A DNA stretch of 64,000 bases, taken from positions 25,748,201-25,812,200 of the forward strand of contig CM069589.1 in NCBI GenBank assembly GCA_035771175.1. Direction: 5' to 3'. The position numbers were made by a program, and so were the translations under genes. Positions 53,890 to 64,000 of the stretch are shown here, in pieces. Numbering within the stretch: the stretch's first letter is position 1; each line of letters starts with the position of its first letter. The DNA is from Paratinospora sagittata (taxonomy: Eukaryota; Streptophyta; Magnoliopsida; Ranunculales; Menispermaceae). The notes under the pieces were generated by a model. It saw only the letters and a list, made by a program, of their open reading frames with translations, did not search any database and was not told the origin of the DNA.

Positions 53890-55259
53890 TGATTGAAAAA
53901 GAATTGAAAAAGTCTTTTGTTCCTATTTCTAACGCATTTTCAATCACACAAATTGGAGTCAGAATGAAAAAGTTGTAGTTATTTTAAAGTTTCACACCGA
54001 TCATTCAATTACTTCTCGATTGAATCGATAAGAAAAATTCAGATAGACTTACAGTTAAATCCTGACACTGATATGAGTTAATAAAAAGGTGTTGAAAATA
54101 TTGTTTATTCTTCCTTTCAAGGAATGTGCATTCACTTAAATTGGAGTCCTGAAGAAAACGTTATGGCTATTTGAATGTTTGTTACCCATTGACTAACGTA
54201 CTTATGAATCTACTCAGCAATCAAAATTCAAAAAGCCATCGTCATTTCTTTGGACGCATGATTTTAGTTATTCAAAAGACGTTTAAAATATCGTTTCTTC
54301 CTCTTTGCAACGCATTTTCAATCACTCAAATCGGAGACAGGAATAAAATGTTATGGCTATTTGAATGTGTTTTGCCGATCAATCAAATTACTTATAGAAA
54401 AAATCGTGAGGAAAAGTCAAAATAACCGTAACTTTTCATCCCGACTTTGATTTGAGTGATTGAAAAAGAATTGAAAATGTCTTTTGTTCGAATTTCTAAC
54501 GCATGTTCAATCACACAAATTGGATTCGAAATCAAAAAGTTGTGGTTATTTTAAAGTTTCACACCGATCGTTCAATTACTTCGCGATTGAATCGGTAAGA
54601 AAAATTCAAATAGACTTACAGTTAAATTCTGACACTGATATGGGTTAATAAAAAGGCGTTGAAAATATTGTTTATTCTTCTTTCCAAGGAATGTGCATTC
54701 ACTTAAATTGGAGTCCGGAAGAAAACGTTATGGCTATTTGAAAGTTTGTTACCCATTGACCAACGTACTTATTAATCTAATCAACAATCAAAATTGAAAA
54801 AGCCGTAGTCATTTCTTTGGACGTATGATTTTAGTTTTTCAAAAGACGTTTAAAATATCGTTTCTTCCTCTTTCCAACACATTTTCAATCACTGAAATCG
54901 GAGACATGAATAAAATGTTATGGCTATTTGAATGTTTTTTGCCGATCAATCAAATTTCTTATCGAAAAAATCGTGAAGAAAAGTCAAAATAACTGTAACT
55001 TTTCATCCCGACTTTGATTTGAGTGATTGAAAAAGAATTGAAAAAGTTTTTTCTTCGAATTTCTAACGCATGTTCAATCACACAAGTTGGAGCCGAAATC
55101 AAAAAGTTGTGGTTATTTGAAAGTTTCACCCCGATCATTCAATTACTTCGCGATTGAATCGGTAAGAAAAATTCAAATAAACTTAAAGTTAAATCCTGAC
55201 ACTAATATGAGTTAATAAAAAGGCGTTGAAAATATTGTTTATTCTTCTTTCCAAGGAAT

Positions 55260-58200
55260 GTGCATTCACTCAAATTGGAGTCCGGAAGAAAACGTTATGG
55301 CAATTTGAATGTTTGTTACCCATTGACCAACGTACTTATAAATCTAATCAGCAATCAAAATTCAAAAAGCCGTAGTCATTTCTTTGGACGTATGATTTTA
55401 GTTATTCAAAAGACGTTTAAAATATCGTTTCTTCCTCTTTGTAACGCATTTTCAATCACTCAAATCGGAGACAGGAATAAAATGTTATGGCTATTTGAAT
55501 GTTTTTTGCCGATCAATCAAATTACTTATCGGAAAAATCGTGAAGAAAACTCAAAATAACCGTAACTTTTCATCCCGACTTTGATTTGGGTGATTGAAAA
55601 AGAATTGAAAATGTCTTTTGTTCGAATTTCTAACGCATGTTCAATCACACAAATTGGAGTCGAAAACAAAAAGTTGTGGTTATTTTAAAGTTTCACACCG
55701 ATCATTCAATTACTTCGCAATTGAATCGGTACGAAAAATTCAAATAGACTTACAGTTAAATTCTGACACTGATATGGGTTAATAAAAAGGCGTTGAAAAT
55801 ATTGTTTATTCTTCTTTCCAAGGAATGTGCATTCACTTAAATTGGAGTCCGGAAGAAAACGTTATGGCTATTTGAAAGTTTGTTACCCATTGACCAACGT
55901 ACTTATTAATCTAATCAGCAATCAAAATTCAAAAAGCCGTAGTCATTTCTTTGGACGTATGATTTTAGTTATTCAAAAGACGTTTAAAATATCGTTTCTT
56001 CCTCTTTGTAACGCATTTTCAATCACTCAAATCGGAGACAGGAATAAAATGTTATGGCTATTTGAATGTTTTGTGCCGATCAATCAAATTACTTATCGAA
56101 AAAATCGTGAAGAAAAGTCAAAATAACAGTAACTTTTCATCCCGACTTTGATTTGAGTGATTGAAAAAGAATTGAAAAAGTTTTTTCCTCGAATTTCTAA
56201 CGCATGTTCAATCACACAAGTTGGAGCCGAAATCAAAAAGTTGTGGTTATTTTAAAGTTTTACCCCGATCATTCAATTACTTCGCGATTGAATCGGTAAG
56301 AAAAATTCAAATAAACTTAAAGTTAAATCCTGACACTGATATGAGTTAATAAAAAGGCGTTGAAAATATTGTTTATTCTTCTTTCCAAGGAATGTGCATT
56401 CACTCAAATTGGAGTCCGGAAGAAAACGTTATGGCAATTTGAATGTTTGTTACCCATTGACCAATGTACTTATGAAACTAATCAGCAATCAAAATTCAAA
56501 AAGCCATAGTCATTTCTTTGGACGTATGATTTTAGTTATTCAAAAGACGTTTAAAATATCGTTTCTTCCTCTTTGCAACGCATTTTCAATCACTCAAATC
56601 GGAGACAGGAATAAAATGTTATGGCTATTTGAATGTTTTGTGCCGATCAATCAAATTACTTATCAAAAAAATCGTGAAGAAAAGTCAAAATAATCGTAAC
56701 TTTTCATCCCGACTTTGATTTGAGTGATTGAAAAAGAATTGAAAAAGTCTTTTGTTCCTATTTCTAACGCATTTTCAATCACACAAATTGGAGTCAGAAT
56801 GAAAAAGTTGTGGTTATTTTAAAGTTTCACACCGATCATTCAATTACTTCTCGATTGAATCGATAAGAAAAATTCAGATAGACTTACAGTTAAATCCTGA
56901 CACTGATATGAGTTAATAAAAAGGCGTTGAAAATATTGTTTATTCTTCTTTCCAAGGAATGTGCATTCACTCAAATTGGAGTCCGGAAGAAAACGTTATG
57001 GCAATTTGAATGTTTGTTACCCATTGACCAACGTACTTATGAATCTAATCAGCAATCAAAATTCAAAAAGCCGTAGTCATTTCTTTGGACGTATGATTTT
57101 AGTTATTCAAAAGACGTTTAAAATATCATTTCTTCCTCTTTGTAACGCATTTTCAATCACTCAAATCGGAGACAGGAATAAAATGTTATGGCTATTTGAA
57201 TGTTTTTTGCCGATCAATCAAATTACTTATCGGAAAAATCGTGAAGAAAACTCAAAATAACCGTAACTTTTCATCCCGACTTTGATTTGGGTGATTGAAA
57301 AAGAATTGAAAATGTCTTTTGTTCGAATTTCTAACGCATGTTCAATCACACAAATTGGAGTCGAAAACAAAAAGTTGTGGTTATTTTAAAGTTTCACACC
57401 GATCATTCAATTACTTCGCAATTGAATCGGTACGAAAAATTCAAATAGACTTACAGTTAAATTCTGACACTGATATGGGTTAATAAAAAGGCGTTGAAAA
57501 TATTGTTTATTCTTCTTTCCAAGGAATGTGCATTCACTTAAATTGGAGTCCGGAAGAAAACGTTATGGCTATTTGAAAGTTTGTTACCCATTGACCAACG
57601 TACTTATTAATCTAATCAGCAATCAAAATTCAAAAAGCCGTAGTCATTTCTTTGGACGTATGATTTTAGTTATTCAAAAGACGTTTAAAATATCGTTTCT
57701 TCCTCTTTGTAACGCATTTTCAATCACTCAAATCGGAGACAGGAATAAAATGTTATGGCTATTTGAATGTTTTGTGCCGATCAATCAAATTACTTATCGA
57801 AAAAATCGTGAAGAAAAGTCAAAATAACAGTAACTTTTCATCCCGACTTTGATTTGAGTGATTGAAAAAGAATTGAAAAAGTTTTTTCTTCGAATTTCTA
57901 ACGCATGTTCAATCACACAAGTTGGAGCCGAAATCAAAAAGTTGTGGTTATTTTAAAGTTTTACCCCGATCATTCAATTACTTCGCGATTGAATCGGTAA
58001 GAAAAATTCAAATAAACTTAAAGTTAAATCCTGACACTGATATGAGTTAATAAAAAGGCGTTGAAACTATTGTTTATTCTTCTTTCCAAGGAATGTGCAT
58101 TCACTCAAATTGGAGTCCGGAAGAAAACGTTATGGCAATTTGAATGTTTGTTACCCATTGACCAACGTACTTATGAAACTAATCAGCAATCAAAATTCAA

Positions 58201-60929
58201 AAAGCCATAGTCATTTCTTTGGACGTATGATTTTAGTTATTCAAAAGACGTTTAAAATATCGTTTCTTCCTCTTTGCAACGCATTTTCAATCACTCAAAT
58301 CGGAGACAGGAATAAAATGTTATGGCTATTTGAATGTTTTGTGCCGATCAATCAAATTACTTATCAAAAAAATCGTGAAGAAAAGTCAAAATAATCGTAA
58401 CTTTTCATCCCGACTTTGATTTGAGTGATTGAAAAAGAATTGAAAAAGTCTTTTGTTCCTATTTCTAACGCATTTTCAATCACACAAATTGGAGTCAGAA
58501 TGAAAAAGTTGTGGTTATTTTAAAGTTTCACACCGATCATTCAATTACTTCTCGATTGAATCGATAAGAAAAATTCAGATAGACTTACAGTTAAATCCTG
58601 ACACTGATATGAGTTAATAAAAAGGTGTTGAAAATATTTTTTATTCTTCCTTCCAAGGAATGTGCATTCACTTAAATTGGAGTCCTGAAGAAAACGTTAT
58701 GGCTATTTGAATGTTTGTTACCCATTGACCAACGTACTTATGAATCTAATCAGCAATCAAAATTCCAAAAGCCATCGTCATTTCTTTGGACGTATGATTT
58801 TAGTTATTCAAAAGACGTTTAAAATATCGTTTCTTCCTCTTTGCAACGCATTTTCAATCACTCAAATCGGAGACAGGAATAAAATGTTATGGCTATTTGA
58901 ATGTTTTTTGCCGATCAATCAAATTACTTATCGGAAAAATCGTGAAGAAAACTCAAAATAACCGTAACTTTTCATCCCGACTTTGATTTGGGTGATTGAA
59001 AAAGAATTGAAAATGTCTTTTGTTCGAATTTCTAACGCATGTTCAATCACACAAATTGGAGTCGAAAACAAAAAGTTGTGGTTATTTTAAAGTTTCACAC
59101 CGATCATTCAATTACTTCGCAATTGAATCGGTACGAAAAATTCAAATAGACTTACAGTTAAATTCTGACACTGATATGGGTTAATAAAAAGGCGTTGAAA
59201 ATATTGTTTATTCTTCTTTCCAAGGAATGTGCATTCACTTAAATTGGAGTCCGGAAGAAAACGTTATGGCTATTTGAAAGTTTGTTACCCATTGACCAAC
59301 GTACTTATTAATCTAATCAGCAATCAAAATTCAAAAAGCCGTAGTCATTTCTTTGGACGTATGATTTTAGTTATTCAAAAGACGTTTAAAATATCGTTTC
59401 TTCCTCTTTGTAACGCATTTTCAATCACTCAAATCGGAGACAGGAATAAAATGTTATGGCTATTTGAATGTTTTGTGCCGATCAATCAAATTACTTATCG
59501 AAAAAATCGTGAAGAAAAGTCAAAATAACAGTAACTTTTCATCCCGACTTTGATTTGAGTGATTGAAAAAGAATTGAAAAAGTTTTTTCTTCGAATTTCT
59601 AACGCATGTTCAATCACACAAGTTGGAGCCGAAATCAAAAAGTTGTGGTTATTTTAAAGTTTTACCCCGATCATTCAATTACTTCGCGATTGAATCGGTA
59701 AGAAAAATTCAAATAAACTTAAAGTTAAATCCTGACACTGATATGAGTTAATAAAAAGGCGTTGAAAATATTGTTTATTCTTCTTTCCAAGGAATGTGCA
59801 TTCACTCAAATTGGAGTCCGGAAGAAAACGTTATGGCAATTTGAATGTTTGTTACCCATTGACCAACGTACTTATGAAACTAATCAGCAATCAAAATTCA
59901 AAAAGCCATAGTCATTTCTTTGGACGTATGATTTTAGTTATTCAAAAGACGTTTAAAATATCGTTTCTTCCTCTTTGCAACGCATTTTCAATCACTCAAA
60001 TCGGAGACAGGCATAAAATGTTATGGCTATTTGAATGTTTTGTGCCGATCAATCAAATTACTTATCAAAAAAATCGTGAAGAAAAGTCAAAATAATCGTA
60101 ACTTTTCATCCCGACTTTGATTTGAGTGATTGAAAAAGAATTGAAAAAGTCTTTTGTTCCTATTTCTAACGCATTTTCAATCACACAAATTGGAGTCAGA
60201 ATGAAAAAGTTGTGGTTATTTTAAAGTTTCACACCGATCATTCAATTACTTCTCGATTGAATCGATAAGAAAAATTCAGATAGACTTACAGTTAAATCCT
60301 GACACTGATATGAGTTAATAAAAAGGTGTTGAAAATATTTTTTATTCTTCCTTCCAAGGAATGTGCATTCACTTAAATTGGAGTCCTGAAGAAAACGTTA
60401 TGGCTATTTGAATGTTTGTTACCCATTGACCAACGTACTTATGAATCTAATCAGCAATCAAAATTCAAAAAGCCATCGTCATTTCTTTGGACGTATGATT
60501 TTAGTTATTCAAAAGACGTTTAAAATATCGTTTCTTCCTCTTTGCAACGCATTTTCAATCACTCAAATCGGAGACAGGAATAAAATGTTATGGCTATTTG
60601 AATGTTTTTTGCCGATCAATCAAATTACTTATCGGAAAAATCGTGAAGAAAACTCAAAATAACCGTAACTTTTCATCCCGACTTTGATTTGGGTGATTGA
60701 AAAAGAATTGAAAATGTCTTTTGTTCGAATTTCTAACGCATGTTCAATCACACAAATTGGAGTCGAAAACAAAAAGTTGTGGTTATTTTAAAGTTTCACA
60801 CCGATCATTCAATTACTTCGCGATTGAATCGGTAAGAAAAATTCAAATAGACTTACAGTTAAATTCTGACACTGATATGGGTTAATAAAAAGGCGTTGAA
60901 AATATTGTTTATTCTTCTTTCCAAGGAAT
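55260..60929 (-). repeat. 1,701-bp higher-order repeat (three trimers), over three copies
   Basis: Three trimer types alternate in strict order from 55260: type x (begins 55260, 56961, 58662, 60363), y (55827, 57528, 59229, then a diverged one at 60930) and z (56394, 58095, 59796). Landmarks on the plus strand are ACTCAAAATAACCGTAAC for x, AACAGTAACTTTTCATCC for y and CTTATCAAAAAAATCG for z. The spacing is exactly 1,701 bp, with very few substitutions and no length changes over more than 5 kb, a sign of recent amplification. The x copies at 58662 and 60363 share extra changes (GAGTCCTGAAG, AATATTTTTTATTC), so sub-lineages exist within the repeat. Confidence 0.85.
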
Positions 60930-63900
60930 GTGCATTCACTTAAATTGGAGTCCGGAAGAAAACGTTATGGCTATTTGAATGTTTGTTACCCATTGACCAA
61001 CGTACTTATTAATCTAATCAGCAATCAAAATTCGGCCGTAGTCATTTCTTTGGACGTATGATTTTAGTTATTCAAAAGACGTTTAAAATATCGTTTCTTC
61101 CTCTTTCCAACACATTTTCAATCACTGAAATCGGAGACAGGAATAAAATGTTATGGCTATTTGAATGTTTTTTGCCGATCAATCAAATTACTTATCGAAA
61201 AAATCGTGAAGAAAAGTCAAAATAACTGTAACTTTTCATCCCGACTTTGATTTGAGTGATTGAAAAAGAATTGAAAAAGTTTTTTCTTCGAATTTCTAAC
61301 GCATGTTCAATCACACAAGTTGGAGCCGAAATCAAAAAGTTGTGGTTATTTTAAAGTTTCACCCCGATCATTCAATAACTTCGCGATTGAATCGGTAAGA
61401 AAAATTCAAATAAACTTAAAGTTAAATCCTGACACTGATATGAGTTAATAAAAAGGCGTTGAAAAGATTGTTTATTCTTCTTTCCAAGGAATGTGCATTC
61501 ACTCAAATTGGAGTCCGGAAGAAAATGTTATGGCTATTTGAATGTTTGTTACCCATTGACCAACGTACTTATTAATCTAATCAGCAATCAAAATTCAAAA
61601 AGCCGTAGTCATTTCTTTGGACGTATGATTTTAGTTATTCAAAAGACGTTTAAAATATCGTTTCTTCCTCTTTCCAACACATTTTCAATCACTGAAATCG
61701 GAGACAGGAATAAAATGTTATGGCTATTTGAATGTTTTTTGCCGATCAATCAAATTACTTATCGAAAAAATCGTGAAGAAAAGTCAAAATAACCGTAACT
61801 TTTCATCCCGACTTTGATTTGAGTGATTGAAAAAGAATTGAAAAAGTTTTTTGTTCGTATTTCTAACGCATTTTCAATCACACAAATTGGAGTCAGAATG
61901 AAAAAGTTGTGGTTATTTTAAAGTTTCACACCGATCATTCAATTACTTCGCGATTGAATCGGTAAAAAAAATTCAAATAGACTTACAGTTAAATTCTGAC
62001 ACTGATATGAGTTAATAAAAAGGCGTTGAAAATATTGTTTATTCTTCTTTCCAAGGAATGTGCATTCACTTAAATTGGAGTCCGGAAGAAAACGTTATGG
62101 CTATTTTAATGTTTGTTACCCATTGACCAACGTACTTATGAATTTAATCAGCAATCAAAATTCAAAAAGCCATAGTCATTTCTTTGGACGTATGATTTTA
62201 GTTATTCAAAAGACGTTTAAAATATCGTTTCTTCCTCTTTGCAACGCATTTTCAATCACTCAAATCGGAGACAGGAATAAAATGTTATGGCTATTTGAAT
62301 GTTTTGTGCCGATCAATCAAATTACTTATCGAAAAAATCGTGAAGAAAAGTCAAAATAATCGTAACTTTTCATCCCGACTTTGATTTGAGTGATTGAAAA
62401 AGAATTGAAAAAGTCTTTTGTTCCTATTTCTAACGCATTTTCAATCACACAAATTGGAGTCAGAATGAAAAAGTTGTGGTTATTTTAAAGTTTCACACCG
62501 ATCATTCAATTACTTCTCGATTGAATCGATAAGAAAAATTCAGATAGACTTACAGTTAAATCCTGACACTAATATGAGTTAATAAAAAGGTGTTGAAAAT
62601 ATTGTTTATTCTTCCTTTCAAGGAATGTGCATTCACTTAAATTGGAGTCCTGAAGAAAACGTTATGGCTATTTGAATGTTTGTTACCCATTGACCAACGT
62701 ACTTATTAATCTAATCAGCAATCAAAATTCAAAAAGCCGTAGTCATTTCTTTGGACGTATGATTTTAGTTATTCAAAAGACGTTTAAAATATCGTTTCTT
62801 CCTCTTTCCAACACATTTTCAATCACTGAAATCGGAGACAGGAATAAAATGTTATGGCTATTTGAATGTTTTTTGCCGATCAATCAAATTACTTATCGGA
62901 AAAATCGTGAAGAAAACTCAAAATAACCGTAACTTTTCATCCCGACTTTGATTTGGGTGATTGAAAAAGAATTGAAAATGTCTTTTGTTCGAATTTCTAA
63001 CGCATGTTCAATCACACAAATTAGAGTCGAAAACAAAAAGTTGTGGTTATTTTAAAGTTTCACACCGATCATTCAATTACTTCGCGATTGAATCGGTAAG
63101 AAAAATTCAAATACACTTACAGTTAAATTCTGACACTGATATGGGTTAATAAAAAGGCGTTGAAAATATTGTTTATTCTTCTTTCCAAGGAATGTGCATT
63201 CACTTAAATTGGAGTCCGGAAGAAAACGTTATGGCTATTTGAATGTTTGTTACCCATTGACCAACGTACTTATTAATCTAATCAGTAATCAAAATTCAAA
63301 AAGCCGTAGTCATTTCTTTGGACGTATGATTTTAGTTATTCAAAAGACGTTTAAAATATCGTTTCTTCCTCTTTCCAACACATTTTCAATCACTGAAATC
63401 GGAGACAGGAATAAAATGTTATGGCTATTTGAATGTTTTTTGCCGATCAATCAAATTACTTATCGAAAAAATCGTGAAGAAAAGTCAAAATAACTGTAAC
63501 TTTTCATCCCGACTTTGATTTGAGTGATTGAAAAAGAATTGAAAAAGTTTTTTCTTCGAATTTCTAACGCATGTTCAATCACACAAGTTGGAGCCGAAAT
63601 CAAAAAGTTGTGGTTATTTTAAAGTTTCACCCCGATCATTCAATAACTTCGCGATTGAATCGGTAAGAAAAATTCAAATAAACTTAAAGTTAAATCCTGA
63701 CACTGATATGAGTTAATAAAAAGGCGTTGAAAAGATTGTTTATTCTTCTTTCCAAGGAATGTGCATTCACTCAAATTGGAGTCCGGAAGAAAATGTTATG
63801 GCTATTTGAATGTTTGTTACCCATTGACCAACGTACTTATTAATCTAATCAGCAATCAAAATTCAAAAAGCCGTAGTCATTTCTTTGGACGTATGATTTT

Positions 63901-64000
63901 AGTTATTCAAAAGACGTTTAAAATATCGTTTCTTCCTCTTTCCAACACATTTTCAATCACTGAAATCGGAGACAGGAATAAAATGTTATGGCTATTTGAA
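60930..64000 (-). repeat. Right-hand segment of the inverted array with a 2,268-bp period
   Basis: Past 60930 the 1,701-bp order breaks down and a four-trimer period appears. TTCAATAACT occurs at 61371 and 63639, and the neighbouring GAAAAGATTG variant also recurs, offset 2,268 bp (12 subunits). A 4-bp loss near 61034 (AAATTCGGCCGTAG in place of AAATTCAAAAAGCCGTAG) makes one unit 563 bp. Many units here share CTTTCCAACACATTTTC and CACTGAAATCGG, which are rarer to the left. The segment is cut by the window edge. Confidence 0.75.

Larger units (their letters stand above)
53889..64000 (-). repeat. Satellite array, same 189/567-bp family, inverted orientation, distinct subfamily
   Basis: About 10.1 kb (roughly 53 subunits), continuing past the window. 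On the plus strand it shows reverse complements of the A, B and C subunits, for example GAGTCCGGAAGAAAACG from C, ATGTTATGGCTATTTGAATG from B and AAGTTGTGGTTATTTTAAAG from A. It differs from the left array at diagnostic sites: CTTCGCGATTGAATCGGTAAG against the CTTCTCGTATGAATCGATAAG expected there, and TTTGGACGTATGATTTTAG against TTTGGAAGTATGATTTGAG. Unit length is exactly 567 bp over most of the stretch. A frame without stops for up to 99 codons recurs in most trimers (for example 55260-55559 and 55827-56126). I do not treat it as a gene. Confidence 0.95.

Noticed and set aside
54171..63493. Series of 84-99-aa proteins as a tandem gene family
   Set aside because: Starts are partly GTG, the frame persists because 189 is divisible by three, the peptide is internally repetitive in the same way as the satellite, and no promoter or domain is visible.
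7555..64000. CRISPR array
   Set aside because: Repeats are contiguous 189/567-bp units without unique spacers, in a plant-like context.
7555..64000. CENP-B box or telomere repeat in the satellite
   Set aside because: No stretch fits the CENP-B box core pattern (TTCG, four bases, A, two bases, CGGG) in the consensus, and no TTTAGGG runs were seen.
7555..64000. 5S rDNA or other RNA gene tandem array
   Set aside because: No 5S internal control motifs, tRNA A/B boxes or rRNA-like sequence were recognised in the unit.

Overview
The window looks like pericentromeric or centromeric heterochromatin from a flowering plant. Two things support this. The left edge carries the 3' end of a plant Ty3/gypsy chromovirus of the Tekay/Del type with a long LTR. 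The remaining ~56 kb is an uninterrupted AT-rich satellite whose base period (~189 bp) is in the nucleosome-sized range typical of plant centromeric repeats. I see no intact cellular gene, no tRNA or rRNA, and no sequence that fixes the species.

Layout. 1-779: decayed end of a retrotransposon polyprotein (end of integrase plus chromodomain) with two in-frame stops. 825-838: polypurine tract. 839-3735: its complete 3' LTR (2,897 bp, TG...CA). 3736-4966: a fragment of a different retroelement-like sequence holding a partial 1.04-kb tandem duplication (repeat arms 3744-3950 and 4780-4966). 4967-7554: a second LTR of the same family in opposite orientation, lacking a few bases at its 3' end and about 210 bp at its 5' end, where it meets the satellite. 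7555-53888: satellite array, about 245 subunits of ~189 bp. 53889-64000: the same satellite family in inverted orientation, about 53 subunits, running off the window.

The satellite has several nested levels. (1) Each ~189-bp subunit is two ~95-bp half-units in opposite orientation, so a motif like AGTTATGGCTATTTGAA alternates strand about every 95 bp. Neighbouring half-units can pair into hairpins on either side. (2) Three diverged subunits (A, B, C) form a ~567-bp trimer, the dominant repeat. (3) Trimers are grouped into higher-order repeats. In the left array, private variants recur at offsets of about 1.13, 2.82, 3.40, 5.09, 5.65, 6.22 and 11.88 kb, nearly all whole numbers of trimers. In the inverted array the main period is exactly 1,701 bp (three trimers), with a 2,268-bp period near the right end. 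(4) At 53888/53889 the whole array flips strand, and the subfamily changes with it.

Nothing here works as a gene set. The retroelement parts are relics. The short open frames repeated every 567 bp in the inverted array follow from a subunit length divisible by three and are not annotated as genes. The points most worth following are the alternating half-unit architecture, the register-preserving higher-order mosaic, and the orientation and subfamily switch.
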